In this document: positions 42,439-51,366 of the stretch, piece after piece | Layout: each line of letters begins with the position of its first letter | Position numbering within the stretch: the stretch's first letter is position 1 | NCBI RefSeq assembly: GCF_022701295.1 | Contig: NZ_CP033204.1 | Span: 3,562,501 to 3,626,500, forward strand | Direction: 5' to 3' | Source: Sphingopyxis sp. YF1 | GTDB taxonomy: Bacteria > Pseudomonadota > Alphaproteobacteria > Sphingomonadales > Sphingomonadaceae | DNA: 64,000 nt | The notes under the pieces: model-generated | What the model saw: the letters and a program-made list of their open reading frames with translations, nothing else | The model's database searches: none | What the model was told of the DNA's origin: nothing | Program-made: the position numbers and the translations under genes

Positions 42439-44301
42439 TCAGCCGAGCCCGAAAGCGACCGCCGTCCAGTAAGTGATGCCTGCTGCGGCATAAGCGAGCG
42501 CGAACAAATAGCCAACCATGAACATGGGCCATTTCCACCCGTTGGTCTCGCGCCGCGTGATCGCGATCGTCGAAATGCACTGCGGTGCAAAGACGAACCA
42601 GGCGAGGAAGGCGAGCGCGGTGGCGAGGCTCCACTTGCCCTGCAGCCGCTCGCCGAGCGACTGCGCGACCGCTTCCTCGTCGTCGCCCGCGTCGATCGCA
42701 TTGGCGGTCGCCATCGCCGATACCGCGACCTCGCGCGCCGCCATCGCGGGAATCAGCGCGAGCGCGATGTCGTGGTTGAAACCGATCGGCTTGACGACGA
42801 CCTCGAGCCCGCTCGCGATGCGTCCCGCGACGCTGTAGTCGACCTGGCTCTCGCCCTCGGGCGCCTGCGGGAAGGTGAGCAGCAGCCAGAGGACGACGGT
42901 GGTCATCGCGATGATCGTCCCCGCGCGGCGCAGGAAGATCCACGCGCGTTGCCACAGGCCGATCGCGATGTCGCGCAGCCGCGGCATCTGGTAGCGCGGC
43001 ATTTCCATCATGAAGCCCGCCGAGCGCCCCTTCGCCACCGTGCGGCGCAGCACATAGGCGACGACCAGCGCACCGACGATTCCCGACAGATAGAGCCCGA
43101 ACAGCACGAGGCCCTGCAGCCCGACCGGCGAGCCGCCGACGGTCTGCGCCGGGATGAACGCGCCGATGATCAGCGCATAGACCGGAAGCCGCGCCGAACA
43201 GGTCATCAGCGGCGCGATCAGGATCGTCGTCAGCCGGTCCTTTTCGTCGGGGATCGCGCGCGTCGCCATGATGCCGGGGACGGCGCAGGCGAAGCTCGAC
43301 AGCAGCGGGATGAAACCGCGCCCCGACAGGCCGACCTTGCCCATCAGCCCGTCCATGAGGAATGCCGCGCGGGTCATGTAGCCCGACGCCTCGAGCAGCA
43401 GGATGAAGAGGAAGAGGATCAGGATCTGCGGCAGGAAGACGATCACCGCGCCGACCCCGGCGAGCAGCCCCTCGACGACAAGCCCGCGCAGGAAATTGTC
43501 GGGGAAGGTCGCGACCACCCATTGCTGGATCACGCCGATCCCGCCCTCGAGGAAGTCGGCGGGCGCCTCGGCGGCGGCGTAGACCGCCTGGAACATCACG
43601 AACATCAGCGCGAGCAGGATGACGAGCCCGAAAATCGGGTGCAGCACGACATTGTCGATCCGCTGCGTCCAGCGGCGCACCTGCGTCTCGTCGAGGATCG
43701 CCGCGCGCGCGATCGCGCGGGCACGCTGGTGCAGCGTCGCATCGTTCGTCTCCGCGGGCACCGCGGAACCGCGCGCGGCATGCGACCGGATCGCGCCGTC
43801 GACCGCTTCGAGCAGTTCGGCAAGGCCGCGCTTGCGCACCGCGACCGTCGGCACGACGGGCACGCCGAGTTCCTGCGACAGCCGCGCCGCGTCGAGCGTC
43901 AGCCCGTCGCGTTCGGCGAGGTCGACCATGTTGAGCGCGACGACGGTCGGCAGCCCCAGCGCGAGCAGTTCGAGCGCGAAGCAGAGGTGATTGTCGAGGT
44001 TCGCGGCGTCGAGCACGACGACCAGCGCGTCGGGGCGTGCCTCGCCCTCGCGCCGGCCGAGGATGACGTCGCGCGTCACCGCCTCGTCGAGGCTCGACGG
44101 CGTCAGGCTGTAGGTGCCGGGCAGGTCGATCAGCGCGATCGGGCGTCCGTCGGCGAAATTCGCATGGCCAGTCTTCCGTTCGACGGTGACGCCCGGATAG
44201 TTGGCGATCTTCTGCCGCGCGCCAGTCAGCGCGTTGAACAGGCTCGACTTGCCGGCATTGGGATTGCCGACGAGCGCAATCGAAGGGATCGCGCCAGTCA
44301 T
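42439..44301 (-). CDS. feoB: Ferrous iron transport protein B
   Basis: A 620-residue inner membrane Fe(II) transporter with an N-terminal G-protein domain. G1 is [14 protein letters not shown], the switch area is [13 protein letters not shown]3 is IDLPGTYSL, and G4 is ALNMVDLAE. The Gate motifs of the membrane domain are visible ([21 protein letters not shown]). It overlaps feoA by four bases. No feoC is present. A Fur-box-like sequence precedes feoA. Confidence 0.95.
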   Translation of the reverse strand: MTGAIPSIALVGNPNAGKSSLFNALTGARQKIANYPGVTVERKTGHANFADGRPIALIDLPGTYSLTPSSLDEAVTRDVILGRREGEARPDALVVVLDAANLDNHLCFALELLALGLPTVVALNMVDLAERDGLTLDAARLSQELGVPVVPTVAVRKRGLAELLEAVDGAIRSHAARGSAVPAETNDATLHQRARAIARAAILDETQVRRWTQRIDNVVLHPIFGLVILLALMFVMFQAVYAAAEAPADFLEGGIGVIQQWVVATFPDNFLRGLVVEGLLAGVGAVIVFLPQILILFLFILLLEASGYMTRAAFLMDGLMGKVGLSGRGFIPLLSSFACAVPGIMATRAIPDEKDRLTTILIAPLMTCSARLPVYALIIGAFIPAQTVGGSPVGLQGLVLFGLYLSGIVGALVVAYVLRRTVAKGRSAGFMMEMPRYQMPRLRDIAIGLWQRAWIFLRRAGTIIAMTTVVLWLLLTFPQAPEGESQVDYSVAGRIASGLEVVVKPIGFNHDIALALIPAMAAREVAVSAMATANAIDAGDDEEAVAQSLGERLQGKWSLATALAFLAWFVFAPQCISTIAITRRETNGWKWPMFMVGYLFALAYAAAGITYWTAVAFGLG

Positions 44302-44558
44302 GCCGCCGCCTCGACCGCGATCGCCGCGGCCTGCCGCGCGCGGATGATCACCTTCATGCGCCCGACGACGAGCGCGAGCGGATCGCGCGAAAAGATGCTG
44401 CCGCGGTGCAGCGGGGTGACTTCGCACCCTTCCATCAGGCCGAATTCGCGCAGGCGGCGCCCTTCGTCGTCGGACATCGCATCCCAGTCGACGCGCGCGA
44501 TCCGGACCGCGACGCCCAGGGGCGCCCGATCCAGCCTGTTCTCGAGCAAAGCAGTCAT
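44298..44558 (-). CDS. feoA: Ferrous iron transport protein A
   Basis: An 86-residue FeoA with an SH3-like fold: [20 protein letters not shown] is the core, and the C-terminal part is [18 protein letters not shown]. It assists FeoB, probably at its G domain. ATG 44558. Its start lies about eight bases from a TGATAATC-containing site (44567-44579) suggestive of Fur control. Confidence 0.9.
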   Translation of the reverse strand: MTALLENRLDRAPLGVAVRIARVDWDAMSDDEGRRLREFGLMEGCEVTPLHRGSIFSRDPLALVVGRMKVIIRARQAAAIAVEAAA

Positions 44559-44566
44559 TTGCGAGC

Positions 44567-44579
44567 GATTATCAATAAC
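44567..44579 (-). promoter_or_regulatory. Fur-box-like site upstream of feoA
   Basis: On the minus strand the sequence is GTTATTGATAATC, sharing the TGATAATC core with the classic Fur box GATAATGATAATCATTATC. GATAAT here could also serve as the -10 element, with the start codon only eight bases away, so repressor binding would cover the promoter. No -35 of good quality is seen. Confidence 0.4.
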
Positions 44580-44615
44580 GACAGGGGAGCGCCAGCCCTC
44601 CTTTGTAATTTTTGA

Positions 44616-45281
44616 TTACCGCCCCGGGTAGCGCAGCCGCCCGACGAAGCGCGCGAGGCTCGGGCGTTCGATGCTGCGCGCGGCGCGGCGATGCTTCCAG
44701 CTTTCGAAACGCATCACCCCGTCGATCCGCCGTGCGAGGAAAGCGCGCGTGTCGGCGAGTCCCTCGCTCTCGTCGTTGAGCAGCACCGCCATCGTCGCGC
44801 CATAGACGCTGCCGAGGATCGCGCGCTTGCTGTAGTGATTATAGTCGGTCGCCGTATCGCCCGCGAGACGCCACATGGCGTCGGCGGCGCGCCAGCCGAG
44901 CTTCGCGGCGAACGGCACATTGGTCGGCAGCGCCAGCAGCGCCAGCGCGCGGCGCAGCGCCTCGCGATTCGGCGCGAGCAGGTCGATCCGCGCCTCGACC
45001 AGCGTGGTGATCCGCTCGCGAATCTTGAGGGCCGCCAGCCGCTCGGCGGGCCATTGCGCCGCCATCGCCGCGTCGACATCGGCAAACCAGGCATCGACCA
45101 TGTCGCGCGCGCCACCGGGAAAGGCGAGCCGCGCGACGTCGGGATCGACCCCGGCGCGCCCCGCGGCGTCGCGCAGCGCCGCCTCGCCGAAGCCGTCGAA
45201 GGCGGCATTTTGCACGATCAGCGGCGCGAGCGCAGCGCGAATCTCGTCGAGCGTCGGGTCGGCGGGAAGGAGGACAGCCAT
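44616..45281 (-). CDS. COQ9 family ubiquinone biosynthesis protein
   Basis: A 221-residue COQ9-like protein. An N-terminal helix-turn-helix-like region (FDGFGEAALRDAAGRAGVD) is followed by the COQ9 domain proper, including the segment KLGWRAADAMWRLAGDTATDYNHYSKRA. In mitochondria COQ9 presents ubiquinone precursors to COQ7. In the bacterial homologues the same role is inferred. ATG 45281, with AGGAGG just ahead (45269-45274 on the plus strand appears as AAGGAGG, an internal feature of this strand and not a ribosome binding site). ubiA is in the same window at 13 kb, not linked. Confidence 0.85.
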   Translation of the reverse strand: MAVLLPADPTLDEIRAALAPLIVQNAAFDGFGEAALRDAAGRAGVDPDVARLAFPGGARDMVDAWFADVDAAMAAQWPAERLAALKIRERITTLVEARIDLLAPNREALRRALALLALPTNVPFAAKLGWRAADAMWRLAGDTATDYNHYSKRAILGSVYGATMAVLLNDESEGLADTRAFLARRIDGVMRFESWKHRRAARSIERPSLARFVGRLRYPGR

Positions 45282-45286
45282 GTCCG

Positions 45287-46249
45287 TCAGATAGGCCGTT
45301 CGGCGCGGCTCGGCAACCGGATCAGCACCAGCGCCGCGCCGACCATCACCCCGCCCACCACGTCGACCGCGGTCAGCGTCTCGCCGAAACCGATCCACCC
45401 CGCCAGCGCGGCGACCGCCGGCTGGACGAGCAGGGTGAGCCCGATGATCAGCGGCGAAAAGCGCGGCAGCGCCCAGATCAGCAGCCCCTGCCCGACGATC
45501 TGGCTCGACAGCGCGAGCGAGATCAGCGGTGTCCAGTCGGTCGGCAGGAACGCCTCGCCCAGCGCCGCCGAGGTCAGAAAGAGGATCGGCAGCCCGGTCG
45601 CAGCCGAAATGCTGAGCGCCGACCAGGGGCCGATATCGCCGCGCACCCGCTGCATCAGCAGGACATAGCCGGTGTAGAGCGCCCCCGCGAGCAGGCTCAA
45701 GAGATCGCCGACCAGATAGTCGGGCGACAGTTCGTAGCTTTGCCCCATCAGCAGGATCGACCCCGCAAAGGCGAGCAGGATCGCGATCGCCTGCCATCCG
45801 CGCGGCAGCGCACGCGCGAGCATGATGCTCCAGATCACGAGCAACAGGCTCGCGGCATTGCCGAACAGCGTGGCATTGGCGACCTTGGTCTGGAGGATGC
45901 CGAGATGCCAGGCGGCCAGGTCGAGCGCGAAGAAGACTCCGGCACCGACCGCGATCGACAGGTTGCGCGACGACGGCCAGCCGCCGCCCTCGCGCCGTGC
46001 GAGCAAGAGGAGCAGCGGCAGGGCCAGCGCGAGCCGCCAGAATCCCGACGCGACCGGGCCGGTATCGGCGAAGCGCACGAGCATCGCACCGAAGGCCAGC
46101 GCCAGGTTGCCGCCGAGCAGCGCCAGAAAGGCCCAGCGTCCGGGCTGTGTCGCTGCACTGTCGTCGATCACCGCTTGCCTCGCACTTAGATTTTCTTTTG
46201 CTACCCATGCTTGCGCATCGCGGCGCCCGTCCATAGCTTCGCTGCCCAT
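45287..46249 (-). CDS. DMT-superfamily (EamA) transporter
   Basis: A 320-residue membrane protein with ten hydrophobic segments in two EamA halves (first half from WAFLALLGGNLALAFGAML, second half from LSLLAGALYTGYVLLMQ). Proteins of this type export amino acids or metabolites; the substrate cannot be read. The first ~35 residues are hydrophilic; a start nearer the membrane domain is possible. It lies five bases upstream of the COQ9-type gene on the same strand. Confidence 0.85.
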   Translation of the reverse strand: MGSEAMDGRRDAQAWVAKENLSARQAVIDDSAATQPGRWAFLALLGGNLALAFGAMLVRFADTGPVASGFWRLALALPLLLLLARREGGGWPSSRNLSIAVGAGVFFALDLAAWHLGILQTKVANATLFGNAASLLLVIWSIMLARALPRGWQAIAILLAFAGSILLMGQSYELSPDYLVGDLLSLLAGALYTGYVLLMQRVRGDIGPWSALSISAATGLPILFLTSAALGEAFLPTDWTPLISLALSSQIVGQGLLIWALPRFSPLIIGLTLLVQPAVAALAGWIGFGETLTAVDVVGGVMVGAALVLIRLPSRAERPI

Positions 46250-46299
46250 AGCGGCAAGCCCCGGCGGGCGCCGCTCTAAAAGATGCCGAGGAGAAATTT

Positions 46300-47385
46300 A
46301 TGTCCGCATCGCTTTTCGATCCGATCCAGCTGGGCGCCATCACCGCACCGAACCGCATCATCATGGCGCCGCTCACCCGCGGCCGCGCCGGCCCCGGCTT
46401 CGTGCCCAACGAACTGGCGCGCGACTATTATCGCCAGCGCGCCTCGGCGGGGCTGATCATCTCGGAAGCGACGGGGATTTCGCAGGAAGGCCTCGGCTGG
46501 CCTTCGGCCCCGGGCCTGTGGACCGAGGCGCAGGTCGAGGGGTGGAAACCCGTGACCGACGCGGTCCACGAAGCCGGCGGGCGCATCGTCGCGCAGCTGT
46601 GGCACATGGGGCGCCTTGTCCATTCGGTGTTCAACGACGGCAAGCAGCCCGTGTCGGCATCGGCGACGCAGGGAATCGGCCGCGCCCACACCCCGGTCGG
46701 CCGCCGCGACCTCGAAGTCGCGCGCCCGCTCGAGCTGGATGAAATCCCCCGCGTCATCGCCGATTATGCCAGGGCCGCGGAAAATGCGAAAAAGGCGGGT
46801 TTCGACGGGGTCCAGCTACACGGCGCCAACGGCTATCTGATCGACCAGTTCCTGCGCGACAATGCGAATCTGCGCGACGATGACTATGGCGGCCCCGTCG
46901 AAAACCGCATCCGCCTGCTGCGCGAAGTCACCGAAGCGCTGATCGGCGTGTGGGGCGCGGATCGCGTCTCGGTGCGCCTGTCGCCCAACGGCGATTCGCA
47001 GGGGGTCGACGACAGCAATCCGGCACCGCTTTTCACCGCGGCCGCTGCCGCGCTCGACGCGCTCGGCATCGCCTTCCTCGAACTGCGCGAACCCGGTCCC
47101 GACGGTACGTTCGGGAAAACCGATGTCCCCAAACAATCGCCCGCGATCCGCAAGGCCTTCACCGGTCCGCTGATCCTCAACAGCGACTATACGGTCGCCC
47201 TCGCCGAGGAGGCGCTCGCCAGCGGCATCGCCGACGCGATCGCCTTCGGCCGCCCCTTCATCGGCAACCCCGACCTTGTCGAGCGCATCCGGACCGGGGC
47301 CGGATGGTCGGCCGACAATCCGCAGACCTGGTATTCGCCGGGCGCCGAAGGCTATACCGATTACCCGGCCTTGCAGGTCGCCTAA
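46300..47385 (+). CDS. Old Yellow Enzyme family alkene reductase
   Basis: A 361-residue FMN-dependent ene-reductase (NemA/XenA type). Segments: NRIIMAPLTRGRAGPGFVPN with the flavin-contacting T, AQLWHMGRLVH, the catalytic pair in QLHGANGYLIDQFLRDNAN (H and N), the active-site tyrosine region DDYGGPVENRIRLLREV, and the phosphate loop SDYTVA plus AFGRPFIGNPDL. It reduces activated C=C bonds and nitro esters with NADPH; physiological role is likely detoxification. Preceded by GAGGAG (46289-46294). Confidence 0.93.
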   Translation: MSASLFDPIQLGAITAPNRIIMAPLTRGRAGPGFVPNELARDYYRQRASAGLIISEATGISQEGLGWPSAPGLWTEAQVEGWKPVTDAVHEAGGRIVAQLWHMGRLVHSVFNDGKQPVSASATQGIGRAHTPVGRRDLEVARPLELDEIPRVIADYARAAENAKKAGFDGVQLHGANGYLIDQFLRDNANLRDDDYGGPVENRIRLLREVTEALIGVWGADRVSVRLSPNGDSQGVDDSNPAPLFTAAAAALDALGIAFLELREPGPDGTFGKTDVPKQSPAIRKAFTGPLILNSDYTVALAEEALASGIADAIAFGRPFIGNPDLVERIRTGAGWSADNPQTWYSPGAEGYTDYPALQVA

Positions 47386-47392
47386 GCGTCCT

Positions 47393-47500
47393 ATCCTCCC
47401 CGTGGCGAAGCCATGGGGAGGCGGCAGCGGCGCGAGCGCTGACGGAGGGGCTTTGGCGCAACGCCGTGCCCCTCCACCATGTTTTGGATGGCCCCTCGCC
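47393..47500. repeat. REP/REPIN-like intergenic repeat
   Basis: Starts with an internal hairpin (CCTCCCCGTGGC, three bases, GCCATGGGGAGG) and goes on with GGCAGC(G)GCGCGAGCGCTGACGG and a CCCCTCC-rich end. The same series of blocks is found at 63349-63485. Between the Old Yellow Enzyme gene and the gene at 47631 nothing codes. Confidence 0.75.
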
Positions 47501-47593
47501 GCCACCGCGCGGCAGGGCGAATCCGTTTCCAGAGCGTTTCAAGTCAGCTGGACTCGCCTGACGACCCGGAAAACAGAGCAGAACAGAAATCTG

Positions 47594-47631
47594 GAGTGCC
47601 GGTTTTGATTCGATCAAAACCGAACGCACTC
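47594..47631 (-). terminator. Hairpin at the 3' end of the ribB-ribH-47631 operon
   Basis: A perfect 9-bp inverted repeat (GGTTTTGAT at 47601-47609 and ATCAAAACC at 47613-47621) has a three-base loop and is extended by GAGTGC (47594-47599) and GCACTC (47626-47631). It starts at the stop codon of the gene at 47631 and lies on its transcript. It has no U tract and may act as a stabilising or processing hairpin instead. Confidence 0.45.
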
Positions 47632-48257
47632 TAGTTGCGCTCGGCGAGCGCCTTGTCGACGATCCCGGCACCGATCGGACCGAGCACCGCGCTGCCGAAA
47701 CGGAACAGCAGGAAGGCGCCGACGAACAGCAGCACCGGCTGGATCAGCAGCGCCACGACCGCCGCGATCAGCGCGACGAAGAAGAGGGTGACGAAGCCGC
47801 CGCTCAGCACCTGCTGCCCCTTGGGCCCGAGTTCGATCGTGCGCGGCCCCTTGGCATCCCACCATTTTCCGGTGACGATCGTCTTGCGTCCGCCCGCACC
47901 GGCCCGGGCCGCGGCCGGCGGACGTTGCGGAATGCGCGCCGCTTCGGTTTTCGCGGCCGATTGCGGCGCCTCCTTCCACGGGCGCTTGCCGTTCATGTCG
48001 GCGACCTTGGCCGCCATCGAATTCGCCGCAGGCCGCGGCGCTCCCTCGCGTGGAGGCGGCGCGGGCGCAGCGGCGGGGCGCGCCGTTTCGGTCGCGCGCG
48101 GCGCCGGACGCACCGGCTCATTCCCCATGCGCCGGTCATATTCGGCCATGCGCTCGGCGGCGCTCGCCGGGGTCTGGCCGGTCTGCCGGTCGATGACCAC
48201 CAGCCGCCCGCCGCGCTCGACGACGGAAAAGCGGCTGGGAGGCGGTCGATCAACCAA
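47631..48257 (-). CDS. Hypothetical protein with disordered N-terminus and C-terminal membrane helices
   Basis: A 208-residue protein. Residues 1-115 are polar, with Pro/Ala-rich spacers ([19 protein letters not shown]). A short conserved-looking block ([19 protein letters not shown]) follows. Two overlapping hydrophobic helices occupy about residues 153-190 ([20 protein letters not shown]). It overlaps the end of ribH by eight bases and ends the ribB-ribH transcript. I do not recognise the family. Confidence 0.65.
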   Translation of the reverse strand: MVDRPPPSRFSVVERGGRLVVIDRQTGQTPASAAERMAEYDRRMGNEPVRPAPRATETARPAAAPAPPPREGAPRPAANSMAAKVADMNGKRPWKEAPQSAAKTEAARIPQRPPAAARAGAGGRKTIVTGKWWDAKGPRTIELGPKGQQVLSGGFVTLFFVALIAAVVALLIQPVLLFVGAFLLFRFGSAVLGPIGAGIVDKALAERN

Positions 48258-48675
48258 TGCCGAATTGTTCCTTCAGGGCCAGCATCGCGAGCGCAGCCTT
48301 CGCCGCTTCGCCACCCTTATCCTTGCGCGTCTTGTCGGCGCGCGCAAGCGCCTGTTCTTCATTTTCGACCGTCAATATGCCGTTGCCGATCGCAAGGCCA
48401 TCGAGCGTCAGCGCCATGATGCCGCGCGCGCTCTCGTTCGAGACGACTTCGAAATGATAGGTCTCGCCGCGGATCACCACCCCCAGCGCGACATAGGCGT
48501 CGAACCGCCCGCTGTCGGCCGCGAGCGAGATCGCCGCGGGAACTTCGAGCGCACCGGGAACGGTCACCGTTTCGTGGCTGTGCCCTTCGGCCTCGAGCGC
48601 GCTCCGCACGCCGTCGAGCAGCATGTCGTTGAGGTGGCTGTAGAAACGGGCTTCGACGATCAGAACATGCGCCAT
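48250..48675 (-). CDS. ribH: 6,7-dimethyl-8-ribityllumazine synthase
   Basis: A 141-residue lumazine synthase. Signatures: [37 protein letters not shown] with the catalytic histidine, and [21 protein letters not shown]. It makes the ribityllumazine that RibE (40 kb) dismutates. Its ATG (48675) overlaps the ribB stop by a single base. The order is ribB-ribH-47631. Length fits the type I/II icosahedral or decameric class, which cannot be told apart here. Confidence 0.95.
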   Translation of the reverse strand: MAHVLIVEARFYSHLNDMLLDGVRSALEAEGHSHETVTVPGALEVPAAISLAADSGRFDAYVALGVVIRGETYHFEVVSNESARGIMALTLDGLAIGNGILTVENEEQALARADKTRKDKGGEAAKAALAMLALKEQFGIG

Positions 48676-49952
48676 TATGCGGCCTCCCCGGGGATCGAAC
48701 GTTCGCCGACGACCGATAGGCCATAGCCTTCGAGGCCGACGAGATTATTGTGCGACGGCGTCAGCAATTCCATCGCATGGACGCCAAGGTCGGCGAGGAT
48801 CTGCGCGCCGATGCCATAGGTGCGCAGATCCATGCCGCCGGTCGGCGGAGGCAGCGCTTCGGCGTCGGCCGAACCCGGCAACGGACGCATCAGCATCACG
48901 ATCACCCCGGCGCCGGCCTCGCCGATCGCTTCCATCGAGCGCTGCAGGCGGCGCTTGCGCGCGCCCGGACGCCCCATCAGATCGTCGAACAGCGACACCG
49001 GATGCATGCGCACCAGCGTCACGCCCCCGGGATCGACCGCGCCCTTCTGGAGCACCAGATTGACCGTTCCGTCGATCTTGTTGCGATAGGATTTGAGCCG
49101 CCAGTCGCCGCCATAGTCCGATTCGAAGGGTTCGTCGGACACGCATTCGACCAGCCGGTCGGTGCGGCTGCGATAGGCGATCAGGTCGGCGATGGTGCCG
49201 ATCTTGAGCCCGTGACGCCGCGCGAAGGGGATCAGGTCGTCGAGCCGCGCCATCGATCCGTCGTCGTTCATGATCTCGCAGATCACCCCCGAGGGGTTCA
49301 GTCCCGCGAGCCGCGCGATGTCGACCGACGCCTCGGTATGGCCGGCGCGGACGAGCACCCCGCCGTCGCGCGCGATCAGCGGAAAGACATGGCCCGGCGT
49401 GACGATGTCGTCGCGGCCCTTGGCGCCGTCGATCGCCACCGACACGGTGCGCGCGCGGTCGCCCGCCGAAATTCCCGTCGTCACCCCCTCGCGCGCCTCG
49501 ATCGAGGTGGTGAAGGCGGTTTCGTGCCGGGTGCCGTTCTGGCGGCTCATCAATTCGAGCCCGAGCACGTCGACGCGCGCCCTGGTCAGCGTCAGGCAGA
49601 CGAGCCCGCGGCCGTGCGTCGCCATGAAGTTGATCGCGTCGGGGGTCGCCATCTGCGCCGGGATAACCAGGTCGCCCTCATTTTCGCGATCCTCGTCGTC
49701 GACGAGGATGAACATGCGGCCGTTGCGCGCCTCGGCGATGATGTCTTCGGGGGTCGCCATCGGCGACAGGTCGCTGCCGTGGGCAAGCCAGTTTTCAAGC
49801 TTGCGCAGCGTATCGGCCGTGGGGTTCCAACCCGGCGAATCGAGGTCGCGCAGGCTGTTGGCGTGAAGACCGGCGGCGCGCGCGAGTCCCGAACGGGACA
49901 TGGCGCCGTCATCGACGATGGCGCGGATGCGCTCGATGAGTTGCGTGGACAT
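48675..49952 (-). CDS. ribB: HTH-RibB fusion: 3,4-dihydroxy-2-butanone-4-phosphate synthase with degenerate GTP cyclohydrolase II domain
   Basis: A 425-residue three-part protein. Residues about 1-62 form an XRE-like helix-turn-helix: [20 protein letters not shown] then [15 protein letters not shown]. Residues about 66-265 are the DHBP synthase, with the acidic motif [39 protein letters not shown] and [11 protein letters not shown]. Residues about 270-425 resemble GTP cyclohydrolase II, but the zinc cysteines of the canonical HSECLTGD...CDCG stretch are all missing (here [14 protein letters not shown]), so this part is not a cyclohydrolase; such proteins are known as RibBX. The HTH is an extra layer that suggests regulation. 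ribA must be elsewhere. No FMN riboswitch precedes the gene. Confidence 0.9.
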   Translation of the reverse strand: MSTQLIERIRAIVDDGAMSRSGLARAAGLHANSLRDLDSPGWNPTADTLRKLENWLAHGSDLSPMATPEDIIAEARNGRMFILVDDEDRENEGDLVIPAQMATPDAINFMATHGRGLVCLTLTRARVDVLGLELMSRQNGTRHETAFTTSIEAREGVTTGISAGDRARTVSVAIDGAKGRDDIVTPGHVFPLIARDGGVLVRAGHTEASVDIARLAGLNPSGVICEIMNDDGSMARLDDLIPFARRHGLKIGTIADLIAYRSRTDRLVECVSDEPFESDYGGDWRLKSYRNKIDGTVNLVLQKGAVDPGGVTLVRMHPVSLFDDLMGRPGARKRRLQRSMEAIGEAGAGVIVMLMRPLPGSADAEALPPPTGGMDLRTYGIGAQILADLGVHAMELLTPSHNNLVGLEGYGLSVVGERSIPGEAA

Positions 49953-49964
49953 GCACCGCAGTTT

Positions 49965-50004
49965 TCACATTGAGATGTGATTGTCAATCAACAAATCACA
50001 TTGA
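49965..50004 (-). promoter_or_regulatory. Operator-like repeats over the ribB promoter
   Basis: TCACATTGA occurs at 49965-49973 and again at 49996-50004, exactly 31 bp apart. An inverted ATGTGA copy lies at 49975-49980. A -35-like TTGACA on the minus strand (49987-49982) lies between the copies, with AAACTG 17 bp downstream as a weak -10. The ribB ATG is at 49952 with no ribosome binding site, so the mRNA may be leaderless. The neighbouring HTH-RibB is an attractive candidate to bind here; that is inference. Confidence 0.45.
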
Positions 50005-50018
50005 ACGCACGGCGCGGC

Positions 50019-50624
50019 TCATTTCGGGCCGAAGGTCGTCCCCAGTTCGCGCACCGGCGCGTCGGCCCTGGCGTCGAGCATCGCGAGCAGCTGGCCGCTG
50101 CGGTCGTCGCGCTTCGCATAGTCGCGCGCCGACATGCCCGCGATATGATCGGCCTTGTCGGGATTGGCGCCGCGCCGCACGAGCAGGCGCACCACACCGC
50201 TGTTCTTCGCCTGCACCGCGAGGATCAGCGCGGTTTCGCCGCGCCGGTTGGTCTGGTCGACGGGCGCCTTGCCGTCGAGCAGCTCCTCCGCCATCTCGGT
50301 CGAATTGAGCAGCGCGGCGTGCATCAGCGGGGTCACCCCCTGGCGATCGGCGATCGACGGATCGGCGCCCTTGCCGAGCAGGAAGGCCAGCCAGGTCGTG
50401 TCGCGCCGCTTCACGACGATCGCCAGCGCGGTTTCGCCGGTCTCGGGGTGGCGCGTGTTGACCAGCGCGGCGTCGCCCTTCAGCGCATCGGTCGCCTTGG
50501 TTCCGTCGCGGCTCTCGACCGCCTGCAAAAAGGCATAGCCGCCGCGGAACTGCGCCTGCGCCGGCGACAGCGAGGTGGCGAGCAGCGACAGCGCGGCAAG
50601 ACGAAAGAGGGCACGACGGACCAT
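50019..50624 (-). CDS. Ankyrin-repeat protein, exported
   Basis: A 201-residue protein with a signal peptide (cleavage near PAQA-QF) and four ankyrin-type units, for example HPETGETALAIVVKRRDTTW, DRQGVTPLMHAALLNSTEMA and NRRGETALILAVQAKNSGVV. Ankyrin repeats bind proteins; the partner is unknown. ATG 50624 follows AGG with eight-base spacing. It stands upstream of ribB on the same strand, but the operator-like repeats sit between them. It is divergent from the SCO gene. Confidence 0.85.
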   Translation of the reverse strand: MVRRALFRLAALSLLATSLSPAQAQFRGGYAFLQAVESRDGTKATDALKGDAALVNTRHPETGETALAIVVKRRDTTWLAFLLGKGADPSIADRQGVTPLMHAALLNSTEMAEELLDGKAPVDQTNRRGETALILAVQAKNSGVVRLLVRRGANPDKADHIAGMSARDYAKRDDRSGQLLAMLDARADAPVRELGTTFGPK

Positions 50625-50715
50625 GGTAACGGAACCTTGCAGAAACGGCCGGCGCCTCCCCCCGGGGCAACGACAAAGGTTGATTTTCGGCGCCTGGCCC
50701 CGCAAGGCTGGCCCC

Positions 50716-51366
50716 ATGATGAACATCGCAATTATCGGCCAAAAGGCGTTTCGCGCAAGCCTGATCCTCACGACCGCCGCCGCGCTCGCCGCGTGCGACG
50801 CCGGACCGGCCGCCCCAGCGCAGAATAGCCAGCCGCCGCTCGCCGGCGCGCGCATCGGCGGCCCGTTCACCCTCACCGACCAGAATGGCAGGACGGTCAG
50901 CGATACCGACTTCGCCGGTCAGTATCGCCTCGTCTATTTCGGCTACAGCTTCTGCCCCGACATCTGTCCCGTCGACCTCCAGAAACTGATGCGCGGGCTG
51001 TCGCAGTTCGAAAAGAGCGACCCGGCGCGCGGCGCCAGGATCCAGCCGCTCTTCATCACCGTCGATCCGGCGCGCGACACCCCCGAAGCGCTCAAGCCCT
51101 TCGTCGCGCGCTATCACCCGCGGCTGCTCGGGCTGACCGGCACCCCCGAACAGATCGCGGCGGTCGCCAAGGCCTTTGTCGTGACCTATCACAAAGTCGA
51201 GGGGTCGGCCCCCGACCGCTATCTGATGGCGCACAGCCAGCTCGCCTTCCTGATGGACCCGGCGGGCAAGCCGCTCGCGCTGGTGCCGCTCGACGATCCC
51301 TCGACCGACGTCGACGAGGGCGCCCCCGACAAGGTCGCCGCCGACCTTGCCAGATGGGTGAAGTGA
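50716..51366 (+). CDS. SCO1/SenC family copper chaperone lipoprotein
   Basis: A 216-residue thioredoxin-fold protein with a lipobox (ALAAC). The copper site is CPDIC plus the distal histidine in YLMAHSQLAFLMD. SCO proteins insert copper into the CuA site of cytochrome c oxidase or handle thiol redox. ATG 50716 or 50719. Its stop overlaps the start of the YcgN gene. Confidence 0.92.
   Translation: MMNIAIIGQKAFRASLILTTAAALAACDAGPAAPAQNSQPPLAGARIGGPFTLTDQNGRTVSDTDFAGQYRLVYFGYSFCPDICPVDLQKLMRGLSQFEKSDPARGARIQPLFITVDPARDTPEALKPFVARYHPRLLGLTGTPEQIAAVAKAFVVTYHKVEGSAPDRYLMAHSQLAFLMDPAGKPLALVPLDDPSTDVDEGAPDKVAADLARWVK

Noticed and set aside
49953..50018. FMN riboswitch before ribB
   Set aside because: The gap is only 66 bp and has none of the conserved RFN element segments.
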